Positions 1 through 8,203 of a DNA stretch of 64,000 nt are shown here, one piece after another; the first letter of the stretch is position 1, and every line of letters begins with the position of its first letter. The translations under genes and the position numbers were made by a program. A model generated the notes under the pieces. The model ran no database searches. It was not told the DNA's origin and saw nothing but the letters and a program-made list of their open reading frames with translations. Source of the stretch: Paenibacillus radicis (ex Xue et al. 2023) (lineage in GTDB: Bacteria > Bacillota > Bacilli > Paenibacillales > NBRC-103111); the NCBI RefSeq assembly GCF_024722015.1, contig NZ_JANQBD010000006.1:62001-126000 (forward strand). The letters are read 5' to 3'.

Positions 1-1
1 T

Positions 2-574
2 CAGCGATCCAATGAAATTGGAGAAATGAACAAGGTCATAACTACGATAGCCGTTCAGACCAACCTTTTGGCGCTTAATGCTGGTATAGAAGCTGCAAGA
101 GCCGGTGAAAACGGCAAAGGTTTCGCTGTAGTTGCCACTGAGGTTCGTAAACTGGCTGAACAGAGCTCACATTCTTCTCAGCAGGTTGAGCAAATTATTT
201 TAACCGTGCAGGAGGAAACAGCTGCCGCGGCGAAAAGCATGACCGAAGTAGCCGCAGGAATTACTGCAGGATTGGAAGCTGTTCAATTTGCCGGAAGTTC
301 GTTCGAGGAAATTTCTTCAGCGGTTGGCGAAGTAAATGTGCGCATCAATAACGTTTACGGGTCACTGCAGCTGATTTCGCAAAATAGCGAGCAGATAGTA
401 ACCGCAATCGCAGAAATCGTAGCGATAACGGAAGGCACTGCAGCTGGTGCGCAAAATGTTTCCGCAGCAACACAACAACAGCTTGCCTCCATGGAGGAAG
501 TCGCTACATCCTCTTCGCATCTTTCTCACATGGCCGAGGACTTGACCCAATTGATTAGACGTTTTCAAACCTGA
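2..574 (+). CDS. Methyl-accepting chemotaxis protein, C-terminal part (5' end outside window)
   Basis: The reading frame is open from the first bases of the window, so this is the 3' end of a longer gene; about 190 codons are visible. They hold the conserved cytoplasmic signalling tip of chemoreceptors ([20 protein letters not shown], followed by [16 protein letters not shown]) and then the descending coiled coil, rich in Ala, Ser, Glu and Gln. This region contacts CheA and CheW in chemoreceptor arrays. The usual second Ala of NAAIEAA is Gly here. Sensor, membrane and HAMP parts lie upstream, so the ligand cannot be judged. The C-terminus has no CheR-docking pentapeptide. The gene converges on gpr over a shared terminator. 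Confidence 0.93.
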   Translation, partial: QRSNEIGEMNKVITTIAVQTNLLALNAGIEAARAGENGKGFAVVATEVRKLAEQSSHSSQQVEQIILTVQEETAAAAKSMTEVAAGITAGLEAVQFAGSSFEEISSAVGEVNVRINNVYGSLQLISQNSEQIVTAIAEIVAITEGTAAGAQNVSAATQQQLASMEEVATSSSHLSHMAEDLTQLIRRFQT

Positions 575-588
575 AGCTGCATACAAAT

Positions 589-638
589 AAAAAGGCATTA
601 ATCACGGCTGCACCTACAGTCGGATTAATGCCTTTTTT
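589..638. terminator. Bidirectional terminator between the chemoreceptor gene and gpr
   Basis: Inverted repeat with arms AAAAAGGCATTAATC and GATTAATGCCTTTTTT. It has an A-run on one side and a T-run on the other, so it can act for both convergent genes. Confidence 0.85.
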
Positions 639-651
639 GTACAACCTGTAA

Positions 652-1644
652 TTAATGGGTGTAGGCCGATACGTTATCTACATCCACTGCCTCATGTAAG
701 GCTGCATTCAGACCGCTCGCGATGATATTAGCGACATCCTCGATGAACTCGTCAATTTCCTTTGGTGTAACAAGCAGGTCATGGCCAATGGGGCTTAGCA
801 CTTCCCTTACCAGCTCAAGTCTCTCCTGCTCCTCCATATCATCCAGAAGCCCGAGAATTTGTGCCGTATTGGCGGTTTGCTGTTGAAAGTGCGTCCGCAT
901 CATATCAATCGTGTTATTGACGATAGTAGAGGCATACACTACCGTCGGTACGCCAATTGCAATGACAGGTACTCCTAATGTATCAATTGTTAGGCCTTTA
1001 CGCTTGTTTCCAATACCAGATCCCGGATGGATTCCTGTATCCGCGATTTGAATGGTTGTATTGACCCTTTCAAGTGATCTAGAAGCGAGCGCATCGATAG
1101 CAATAACTAAATCCGGTTTTGACTTCTCCACGATTCCTTGTACTATTTCTCCCGTCTCGATTCCAGTCGTTCCCAATACACCGGGAGCAACAGCACTTAC
1201 CGGACGATATCCAGGACTCACCTCGCCAGGCATCAGTTCAAAATAATGACGGGTGACCATTACATTTTCTACAACTATCGGACCTAATGCATCGGGTGTC
1301 ACATTCCAGTTGCCTAACCCTATTATAAGTACCTTCCCCATCGGGCTTATGTTAAGCTTGGCTAAAAAAGCCTCGAACTCCCTTGCAAACACCGTAGCAA
1401 CCCTGTCCTGCAGATTACTGTCCTTCTTCCGTAATTCCGGTACCTCTATTGTGATATAATGACCAGGGAGCTTGCCTATAGCAAGGGCTCCCTCCTGGGT
1501 GGTTATGTCGGTTTTACTGATCCGAATGCCATCTATATTTTCCGATGACGTAAGTACGCCGGGAATTACTTCACCGGCTGGGGAGGCCAGATTATGAGCC
1601 TCTAAAGCCAGGTCGGTCCGAACGGAATAATTGCTTAAATCCAT
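652..1644 (-). CDS. gpr: Germination protease GPR
   Basis: Spore endopeptidase that starts degradation of small acid-soluble spore proteins during germination; 330 aa, family A25. The N-terminus (MDLSNYSVRTDLALEAH) matches the known zymogen processing region, where self-cleavage removes a short propeptide at a sequence resembling the SASP cleavage site. A longer frame begins 11 codons upstream, but AAAGGAG lies 8 bases before the chosen ATG, so this start is preferred. The gene is monocistronic, downstream of a sigma-G-like promoter and divergent from rpsT, which matches its position in Bacillus genomes. Confidence 0.95.
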   Translation of the reverse strand: MDLSNYSVRTDLALEAHNLASPAGEVIPGVLTSSENIDGIRISKTDITTQEGALAIGKLPGHYITIEVPELRKKDSNLQDRVATVFAREFEAFLAKLNISPMGKVLIIGLGNWNVTPDALGPIVVENVMVTRHYFELMPGEVSPGYRPVSAVAPGVLGTTGIETGEIVQGIVEKSKPDLVIAIDALASRSLERVNTTIQIADTGIHPGSGIGNKRKGLTIDTLGVPVIAIGVPTVVYASTIVNNTIDMMRTHFQQQTANTAQILGLLDDMEEQERLELVREVLSPIGHDLLVTPKEIDEFIEDVANIIASGLNAALHEAVDVDNVSAYTH

Positions 1645-1678
1645 CGTGCCATCTCCTTTCAGCATAAGCATGCTCATT

Positions 1679-1708
1679 TAGTGTGTGATAAAGCAAAGCG
1701 GCTTATGC
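1679..1708 (-). promoter_or_regulatory. Candidate sigma-G/sigma-F promoter of gpr
   Basis: On the minus strand GCATA (-35) is followed after 18 bases by CACACTA (-10). The sigma-G consensus is GHATR-N18-CATMHTA, so only one -10 base differs. The position, about 35 bases before the gpr start, fits. Forespore expression of gpr is established in B. subtilis; the site itself is inferred. Confidence 0.5.
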
Positions 1709-1740
1709 AAAGTATTGTTAGAACCGTCTTAGTGACTCTA

Positions 1741-1769
1741 TTGCATTTTGATATATGGCGTGTTAGAAT
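1741..1769 (+). promoter_or_regulatory. Probable sigma-A promoter of rpsT
   Basis: TTGCAT, a 17-base spacer and TAGAAT lie about 70 bases before rpsT on the plus strand. This leaves a short leader. Confidence 0.5.
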
Positions 1770-1836
1770 ATCTAGAGTTGTCAACAAAATGAAAACTATA
1801 TGCTTTAATGTAAGTTGTAGTAGGAGGTGAACGTCA

Positions 1837-2109
1837 ATGCCGAACATTAAATCCGCAATTAAAAGAGTAAAAGTAAATGAAAAGCGTCGTATGATCAATG
1901 CATCTCACAAATCCGCTCTTCGCACTGCAGTAAAAAGTTTTGAAACTGCTGCAGCCAGCAGCAATGTGGACACTGCAAAAGCAGCCCTAGTCACTGCCAG
2001 CAAAAAGCTGGATAAAGCAGCGACCAAAGGTTTAATCCATAAAAATGCCGCTGCCCGCAAAAAATCTCGCTTAGCGAAAAAGCTGAACCTGATTTCTGCT
2101 CAGGCGTAA
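1837..2109 (+). CDS. rpsT: 30S ribosomal protein S20
   Basis: Small basic protein of 90 aa, typical length for S20, which binds 16S rRNA early in 30S assembly. The N-terminus [18 protein letters not shown] and the Lys/Ala-rich helical pattern are diagnostic. AGGAGGTGA lies just upstream of the ATG. The gene stands alone between divergent gpr and convergent holA and ends in a strong terminator; the same neighbours are found in Bacillus. Confidence 0.97.
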   Translation: MPNIKSAIKRVKVNEKRRMINASHKSALRTAVKSFETAAASSNVDTAKAALVTASKKLDKAATKGLIHKNAAARKKSRLAKKLNLISAQA

Positions 2110-2113
2110 TGCG

Positions 2114-2156
2114 AAAAAAAGGATCGATTTCCTCTCGGGGAAACGGTCCTTTTTTT
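2114..2156. terminator. Bidirectional terminator between rpsT and holA
   Basis: Stem AAAAAAAGGAtCGATTTCC pairs with the matching GGAAACGGTCCTTTTTTT half across a short loop. A-run and T-run on the two sides serve both converging genes. Confidence 0.88.
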
Positions 2157-2180
2157 GTTGTTCAGCTGTCCTGTCTAAGT

Positions 2181-3200
2181 TTAAGCAATTAACCGCAGCA
2201 AAAACATTTCCAAACCCAGCGCTTTATCGATCTTCCCGCTCTTCATCTGATAGTCCAAGTCAGCCAGCTGCCCCAAAATATCAGCCAATCGTTTTAGCTC
2301 GAATCGATTCGATTGCCCTGAGGCAATCTTAACAGCATAAGGATGCAGTCCTAGCTGCGATGCCATTTGCTGCTGAGAATAACCCTGCTGCTGCAAATCC
2401 TTCACTTGAAACATGATGCGGAATTGTCTGGCAATCAGCGCCATAATCTTGATCGGTTCTTCCTTCCGTCTCAGCAGCTCCGACAGCATAGTAAAGGCTT
2501 TTTCAAGCTGCAGCTGCACGATATGCTCAATTAGAATAAATATATTTTGCTCAATGCTTCGCGTCACCAGCTGATCCAAAGCATCTGCTGTTATAACGCC
2601 CCCCCGCCCCGCAAACAGCGCGCATTTCTCCAGCTCACTGGACAGTGCATTTAGGCTTGTACCAGTGTACAAAATAAACTGCTCTTCCACTCCTGGCGCA
2701 AAGGTAAACCCCGCCTTCTCCGCCCCCTGCTTAACCCATTGGGTCAACTCATCGGCTGACAGCGTTGCGCACGGTACCAGATAATCAGATTCCTTGAGCG
2801 ACTTCACCAGTTTTTTACGTTCATCAAGCTTATCCGCACTCACCGTTAACACCAGAACCGTAAAATCGGCTGGCGACTTCATATAATCGGTTAACCTCTC
2901 CAGCCTATGCTCCACCTTTGTGCTCTCTTTGGCACCCGTTAGAAATAGTGCATTCGACGCAATAACCAGCTTGCTGGGAACCATAAATGGAAGCGTCTCA
3001 GCTTCTTCTATAACGGTATCCACGGAGGTTTCCGTCAAATCATACTTGGACACTGCAAAAGCTCTGTGCTCTGGGTCGATGAGTTGGTTTGTCAGCTTAT
3101 GGATCAGCTCTTGAATCAAATAACTTTCAGCGCCGTAACATATGTAGATAGGGGCAAATATACCCTTTTGAATTTGCTTTAATGTTGATTTGTAATCCAT
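2181..3200 (-). CDS. holA: DNA polymerase III subunit delta
   Basis: The delta subunit of the clamp loader opens the beta clamp at primer ends during replication. The product has 339 aa, normal for Bacillales. The N-terminus (IFAPIYICYGAESYLIQE) is the usual start of the AAA-like domain; the C-terminal part has the helical collar pattern (EEPIKIMALIARQFRIMFQVK, then LHPYAVKIASGQSNRF). The ATG is preceded by GGGAAGAGG. The gene lies on the comEC side of rpsT as in B. subtilis, though here about 7 kb of extra genes separate it from comEC. Transcription probably begins within or after the hairpin array upstream. Confidence 0.93.
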   Translation of the reverse strand: MDYKSTLKQIQKGIFAPIYICYGAESYLIQELIHKLTNQLIDPEHRAFAVSKYDLTETSVDTVIEEAETLPFMVPSKLVIASNALFLTGAKESTKVEHRLERLTDYMKSPADFTVLVLTVSADKLDERKKLVKSLKESDYLVPCATLSADELTQWVKQGAEKAGFTFAPGVEEQFILYTGTSLNALSSELEKCALFAGRGGVITADALDQLVTRSIEQNIFILIEHIVQLQLEKAFTMLSELLRRKEEPIKIMALIARQFRIMFQVKDLQQQGYSQQQMASQLGLHPYAVKIASGQSNRFELKRLADILGQLADLDYQMKSGKIDKALGLEMFLLRLIA

Positions 3201-3242
3201 TTTAGGCTCAGCCTCTTCCCAACTGCGATTTCATCAAAAAAA

Positions 3243-3622
3243 GCGATTCTACGAATCGACCTTACTTTCTGACATTATAACAAAAATTCATCATCGAAGA
3301 TTATTCGACGCAGATACATTCGTGTTTTAGCGGTAATTTTTGTTGCAATATCAGAAAACGAAACTTCGGTTCTTAGCTTTCTGATATTATAACAAAACCT
3401 CAAACGATGCAATTCAATGATGTGCGACTGCGCTTTAGAGGTTGGTTTTGTTGCAATGTCAGAAAGCGATTCTACGAATCGACCTTACTTTCTGACATTA
3501 TAACAAAAATTCATGATCAAAGATTATTCAACGTAGATACATTCGTGTTTTAGCGGTAATTTTTGTTGCAATATCAGAAAACGAACCTTCGGTTCTCAGC
3601 TTTCTGATATTATAACAACAAC
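3243..3622. repeat. Array of three hairpin repeat units with hairpin linkers
   Basis: Each unit of about 85-95 bp starts with TTTCTGAYATTATAACAAAA and ends with the inverted form TTTTGTTGCAATRTCAGAAA. Units are joined by two kinds of short linker, each a mini-hairpin itself: GATTC-TAC-GAATC (at 3245 and 3468) and GAACC-TTC-GGTTC or its variant (near 3358 and 3582). Units one and three are direct copies 223 bp apart with few differences; the middle unit has a different core (ACCTC...GAGGT) but the same ends. No coding frame is supported. A diverged relative lies at 62449-62564. Confidence 0.8.
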
Positions 3623-3623
3623 A

Positions 3624-3671
3624 ACAAAGAGATTACGTCAAAACCATACGGTTTCAACGTAACCTCTTTGT
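3624..3671 (-). terminator. Terminator-like hairpin downstream of the anti-sigma gene
   Basis: ACAAAGAG...CTCTTTGT arms enclose a second stem AAACC/GGTTT. On the minus strand the stem is followed by TTGTTGTTGTTG, a weak U-tract. The interval 3672-3815 between it and the anti-sigma stop shows nothing further. Confidence 0.55.
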
Positions 3672-3815
3672 ACGGTACCCATCTATATAAACACATGAAG
3701 ATAGGCTCTAGAAACCTGCCCTCACATGGTCATACGACGAACCTCGTTTAAGAAATGTAGTTTATCATACGCAGTAATAACTGCGAACGTGAATTCTTTT
3801 TGATAAAACAGCAGG

Positions 3816-5195
3816 TTATTTTTTCACATCTGTCTTTTCTGTCACATTAACGACATAAATTGTCTTTCCTGAGTCATTACTAATCTGATAAGTCAGCATA
3901 CTTCCTGATTCCCACTTCACTAAAGTGACAACATCCTTCTCAGTAACAGAACGATTAGTAGTAAATACTGTTTTGCCCTGCTGATCTGCGATTACAACAT
4001 GTCGTTCGCTATTAACTAAAGCTGTATAGACCCCATCCGGAGAAGGCAATGTATTGGCTATGGAGCTTCTAAAGTTGGAAGTTCCCATATCATCCGTTAG
4101 ACCCGTTACATTAGGCTGTGGATTGGGTCCGGCAAATCCTGCTTTAGGCTGTTCAGGAGCCTGTTTTAAAGCCGCCGGAGGAACAGTTGGTGATATCTTG
4201 GGAGTCGAATCCATAGCCATTGAAGAGTGCGCGTCTGAACCACCGGCTGCATCTACTGGAGGCACAGCCTGTTGGGCCGAGTTGTTAGCTTCTGGAACAC
4301 CACCTAATGGCTCTGAAGCACGGGAATACTGATCAATGGCCGTGACTTGTTTTTCTTGAGGCTGAGCAGCCGCTGCTTCCTGTTCAGCCTTGCCTGACTG
4401 TACCGGAGCTTCCTTAGCTGCTCCAGTATTATTCTGAACACTACCTCCATCACTCGTAACCTTGGTCGGAGACTGAATTCCCTGCTGCGCGTTATTGCTC
4501 TTATCTTCCGTCGGCACAGAAGCTTCTTTCTTAGGATCTGATCCCGTATTCGCCGCATTCTTAGCAGAATCATCCGCTTTGCTTATTTCTTTGTTAGCTG
4601 GAGACGCTGGAATCTTGGCCGAGCTTGCAGCCGGCGAATCGGACTTGGATTCTGAGATTGCAGACTTTTTATCCGTATTAACCGATTTAGGCTGATTCGC
4701 TGATTCTTGCTGCGCTGCACCAGAGGTGGAGAGTAGCCCATCAGCGTTTTTCATACTGCCGCTCTGCTGCTGTTGTTCAAAGACGAAAAATCCGAGAACC
4801 AGACCTGCAGCCACTACCCCGCCCACAATTCGTGTGGAAACCAGCCCACGCATCCGTTTACGCCAACTGACTAGCTCTGTATCCGACTTGTTATCATCTT
4901 CGAGCTTCGCATCAGCTGCAATCGGAGCCGCTGCGTGCCCTGACAACGGAACATCATCTACTGGCATCCCCATATCAATAAGCTGCAGCTTAGGCATAAT
5001 CGCATCTACTAAACTATAAGCCGGAGTGACTTTAGGCAGCTGCTCTAATTCATGAGACAATGCAACCAGCCGTTGGAACAGCTCCGTGCATTCCGAGCAT
5101 TGCTGCATATGTCCTAGCATCTGATTATATTCCATTTCATCGAGATCCTGATCGAGGTATCTCTGCATGAGTTCGATCACCTCTTGACACTTCAT
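3816..5195 (-). CDS. Transmembrane anti-sigma factor with zinc-binding domain
   Basis: Likely regulator of the ECF sigma factor encoded just upstream. The N-terminal 50 residues form a ZAS (zf-HC2) domain with Cys3 and H29-x3-C33-x2-C36, the fold that holds ECF sigma factors in the cytoplasm. One membrane helix follows at about 122-139. Residues from about 145 to 370 are a long Ser/Ala/Pro/Gln/Lys-rich, low-complexity stretch outside the membrane. The last 90 residues look folded (GVYTALVNSERHVVIADQ...). At 459 aa it is much longer than classical RsiW-type proteins because of this linker. Release probably needs intramembrane proteolysis, as in RsiW; that is family knowledge, not visible here. 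Confidence 0.85.
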   Translation of the reverse strand: MKCQEVIELMQRYLDQDLDEMEYNQMLGHMQQCSECTELFQRLVALSHELEQLPKVTPAYSLVDAIMPKLQLIDMGMPVDDVPLSGHAAAPIAADAKLEDDNKSDTELVSWRKRMRGLVSTRIVGGVVAAGLVLGFFVFEQQQQSGSMKNADGLLSTSGAAQQESANQPKSVNTDKKSAISESKSDSPAASSAKIPASPANKEISKADDSAKNAANTGSDPKKEASVPTEDKSNNAQQGIQSPTKVTSDGGSVQNNTGAAKEAPVQSGKAEQEAAAAQPQEKQVTAIDQYSRASEPLGGVPEANNSAQQAVPPVDAAGGSDAHSSMAMDSTPKISPTVPPAALKQAPEQPKAGFAGPNPQPNVTGLTDDMGTSNFRSSIANTLPSPDGVYTALVNSERHVVIADQQGKTVFTTNRSVTEKDVVTLVKWESGSMLTYQISNDSGKTIYVVNVTEKTDVKK

Positions 5196-5307
5196 CCCCG
5201 CACACTACCTTTCTGATCGATTCAACAACTGACATATACAATAACGAAGCATAGTAACAAGAATCCCCATTATTCATGAACGGCTATTCAAAAATGGTAT
5301 TTCCCGC

Positions 5308-5865
5308 TCAGCCGCGAATGACATCGCTTCGGGTCTTTTTGTAATCCTGCAATAACGTTTGTAATTGCTGCCTTGCCCTAAATAAATAAGACTTGACTGT
5401 GTTGATGGGCAAATCTAATGATTCGGCAATTTCGTTGTAGGAAAAATCCTGCAAATACCGCAGCACAACGACCGATCGATGATGTTCCGGCAGCTTATCA
5501 ATTGCCTCTCTAATATCTTGGGCAATATACGCAGACATAACCTCATCTTCAACTGTTTTATTTGCAGTAAAATTCAGCTCATGTTGTTCTATAGAAACGG
5601 TGGGCTTAGTCCGTCGGAACTTATCAATGCATAAATTGGTAACAATCCGCTGTACCCATGTTTTAAACTGAGCTTTCTCTTCGTAGGAATTAATTTTGGA
5701 ATAAATACGTATTAATGCTTCCTGTGCCGCATCCATAGCGTCCTGCTCATTTCCCAGAATGTAATAAGCAGTCCGGTACACATGATTTTCTATTTCTCGC
5801 AGTAGGGTAATTAGAGCGTCGCGATCGCCCGACTGGGCAGCCTTTATCAGTTCTGGCGCTACCAC
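5308..5865 (-). CDS. ECF-type RNA polymerase sigma factor (SigW-like)
   Basis: Sigma-70 region 2 lies at about residues 20-85 (AYYILGNEQDAMDAAQEALI, then FKTWVQRIVTNLCIDKFRR) and region 4 at about 115-170 (LPEHHRSVVVLRYLQDFSYN, then TVKSYLFRARQQL). There is no region 1 or 3, as in group IV factors. A frame with ATG extends 15 codons further upstream, but only the GTG start chosen here (185 aa) is preceded by a good site, AGAGGGGG, about 8 bases away. The partner anti-sigma gene starts 112 bases downstream. The promoter upstream does not show a clear ECF GAAAC/CGT pair, so autoregulation cannot be claimed. Confidence 0.9.
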   Translation of the reverse strand: MVAPELIKAAQSGDRDALITLLREIENHVYRTAYYILGNEQDAMDAAQEALIRIYSKINSYEEKAQFKTWVQRIVTNLCIDKFRRTKPTVSIEQHELNFTANKTVEDEVMSAYIAQDIREAIDKLPEHHRSVVVLRYLQDFSYNEIAESLDLPINTVKSYLFRARQQLQTLLQDYKKTRSDVIRG

Positions 5866-6158
5866 TGAGATCCCCCTCTCTTGCAACCTTATAAACGTTG
5901 CTTCATTCAATAATGTTGCACTCTATTTTCAACTCATATAATCATTTTAATATTAACTATTCTATTAGAATATCAAATTTTTAGTAGAAGGTACATATAC
6001 GGAGCATATTGGCAAATACTTATTAAATGTCGCTAGTTGTAGAACTAAGGAGATTTACACAAATATAATTGTTAAGTTCACTAGTGATTCCTGTCTGATT
6101 TTGTTATAAAATGGTCAAAAGAAGCTTTTATTGTCGAAACATTCGGGAGGGAACTTGC

Positions 6159-7301
6159 ATGCCGCAAGCTAATGAAGACCGCATATATTGGATTGATACA
6201 CTGAGCAGAATTGCCCAGCCTGTACTTCATCATTTATCAAACCGCAATTTAAAAGACTCCATGCCTATTGAGGGAAAAACGGATGACCGTCCCCTATTCA
6301 CTCATTTAGAAGCACTGGGCAGACTTCTGACAGGAATGGCTCCTTGGCTTGAAACAGGAAGCCGTGAAGGTGAAGAGGGCCGTTTGCGCGAGCATTATGC
6401 GGAATGGGCGCGCCAGTCTATCGATGCAGGAACGGATCCATCCTCCCCGGACTTTATGAATTTTTCAGAGGGGTATCAGCCCATTGTAGATGCGGCTTTT
6501 CTAGCCCATGCGATTCTACGCGCTCCTCAAGAGCTTTGGGAAAAGCTTGACCCTCGGGTTCAGCATAATGTTGTTAACGCATTGAAGGCAACGCGGACAC
6601 GAAAGCCAGGGTACAATAATTGGCTGCTGTTTTCAGCAATGATTGAGGCTGCTTTGTACCGCGCAGGAACGGACTGGGACCGTATGCGTGTTGATTATGC
6701 TCTAAGGCAGCATGAGCTTTGGTATAAAGGAGACGGCATATATGGCGATGGCCCTGACTTCCACGCGGATTACTATAACAGCTTCGTAATTCAACCTATG
6801 CTGGTTGATATCATTAATACACTAGGCCATGAAGATTCCTTCTGGGCCGGAATGAAAGAGAATGTAACTAAGCGAGCACAACGCTACGCGACTCAGCAGG
6901 AACGCCTGATCTCGCCTGAAGGCACGTTCCCGGCTGTTGGCCGCTCACTGGCCTATCGTTTCGGAGCTTTTCAACTGCTAAGCCAGGTAGCCCTCCAGCA
7001 TCAGCTTGAAGCCAGCCTGGAGCCAGCTCAGGTACGCTGTGCTTTGACGGCAGTCATACGCCGAATGATTGAAGCGCCTGGCACCTTCGATGAGAATGGC
7101 TGGCTGACCATCGGCTTCTGCGGCCACCAGCCTGAGGTCGGTGAAACGTATATATCGACTGGCAGCTTATATTTGTGCGCAGCGGTATTTTTACCTCTTG
7201 GCTTGCCTGCAGATGATCCTTTCTGGCAAGGAGAAGCCGCATGGACAGCTCAGAAAGCATGGAGCGGTCAAAGCTTCGCAATTGATAAAGCATTATACTA
7301 G
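6159..7301 (+). CDS. DUF2264 domain protein
   Basis: A 380-aa cytoplasmic protein (no signal peptide) matching the DUF2264 family by length and by its conserved blocks: an N-terminal RPLFTHLEALGRLLTGMAPW, the middle NNWLLFSAMIEAALYRAG, and YGDGPDFHADYYNSFVIQPM. Family members are predicted to have an alpha/alpha toroid fold and often sit beside genes for plant-polysaccharide use, but the reaction is unknown. GGGAGG lies 8 bases before the chosen ATG; an upstream ATG 16 codons earlier has no site. The gene is single, with its own terminator. Confidence 0.82.
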   Translation: MPQANEDRIYWIDTLSRIAQPVLHHLSNRNLKDSMPIEGKTDDRPLFTHLEALGRLLTGMAPWLETGSREGEEGRLREHYAEWARQSIDAGTDPSSPDFMNFSEGYQPIVDAAFLAHAILRAPQELWEKLDPRVQHNVVNALKATRTRKPGYNNWLLFSAMIEAALYRAGTDWDRMRVDYALRQHELWYKGDGIYGDGPDFHADYYNSFVIQPMLVDIINTLGHEDSFWAGMKENVTKRAQRYATQQERLISPEGTFPAVGRSLAYRFGAFQLLSQVALQHQLEASLEPAQVRCALTAVIRRMIEAPGTFDENGWLTIGFCGHQPEVGETYISTGSLYLCAAVFLPLGLPADDPFWQGEAAWTAQKAWSGQSFAIDKALY

Positions 7302-7356
7302 TACCGTGAATCGGTTAACTATAGCGGGATGTTTGATATCATTTAGAGTTTATACG

Positions 7357-7401
7357 AAAGAGCTGCCTTTAAGTTGCTTAGCAACTTAAGGGCAGCTCTT
7401 T
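7357..7401 (+). terminator. Terminator after the DUF2264 gene
   Basis: Long near-perfect stem AAAGAGCTGCCTTTAAGTTG paired with CAACTTAAGGGCAGCTCTTT. The following T-tract is short (CTCTTTACTTT). From 7402 to 7582 nothing further is seen. Confidence 0.7.
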
Positions 7402-7582
7402 ACTTTAATATCACTATCTATTATTCCTTTACTATCTCGATGAAAAATCAGCTTCAGTCCCTTGGGGCACGTTAACGTCTCTCGTTTCCTCGTAAGTCCG
7501 AAATTTTACTCATATCTTCTTTCCAAGCACACTATTTCTCTTTATGGAAAATATTGGACTTGATCAATCCTTTTTTCATTCT

Positions 7583-8074
7583 AGAGGAACACAGGATATC
7601 AGACGGCTGCCGAAAGAAATGAGGTAGATGGAAATCCTCATGTTAATCCAGCCTGGATATCGTTTGAAATCAATCTAACTGGAAAAACTAACTCTAAAAT
7701 AGGTAATTCTGATGATATCAGCCAAAATCCATAGAATTAGCATGAGAAATTCCAGCTAGAGGGCCAGGAACGCTATTTTTAGCAGTAATTAACCTGACAT
7801 TTTCCTGATATTTGCGTCGGGTTGACGCTCCCGTGAAGTTCGCTAGGCTGCGATGCAATGACCTAACCAAACCAAACTCCGAACGCCCATACTCGAACTT
7901 AGCACGCATTGAATAGCGATCACATCTCTGTCTTCACTAAGAAGACCCAAGTAGAAGCTGCCTCAAAAGGGTGCACGTTAGCGATGGAGTCCCATAAATG
8001 TGCAAAAAGAACCTTCAAATCCACTCCAGCTATCAAAGTGGAATTGAGGGTTCTTTTGCAACTCTATATTCAAG
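7583..8074. repeat. Dispersed palindromic repeat, copy 1
   Basis: This stretch matches 61880-62676 in the same orientation. The first block (7583-7825) is clearly alike, for example AATCAATCTAACTGGAAAAA and CATGAGAAATTCCAGCTA; a second block (7958-8074) also matches (TGCCTCAAAAGGGT, CCCATAAATKYGCAAA, GGGTTCTTTTG, TATATTCA). The first block is internally palindromic: GGAAATCCTCATGTTAATC at 7629 pairs imperfectly with an inverted copy near 7755. The second block ends in a hairpin with GAACCTTCAAATCCACT and AGTGGAATTGAGGGTTC arms. Short frames inside are not credible genes. Confidence 0.75.
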
Positions 8075-8149
8075 GCACGCGTGCAGCTCCCAGCGTGCGG
8101 TGTGGCGTTGCATGGCGTCGGTCGACCACAGGTTAAAGTGGTGGTTGGA

Positions 8150-8176
8150 CTGTCCCAAAATGGCCTTTGGGACAAC
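8150..8176 (-). terminator. Possible terminator after the SLH protein gene
   Basis: Perfect 9-bp stem TGTCCCAAA/TTTGGGACA with a 6-base loop lies 30 bases past the stop. No adjacent U-run on the minus strand, so activity is doubtful. Confidence 0.35.
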
Positions 8177-8203
8177 TCCTTCCGTTTTTTAATATCAAAA
8201 CTG

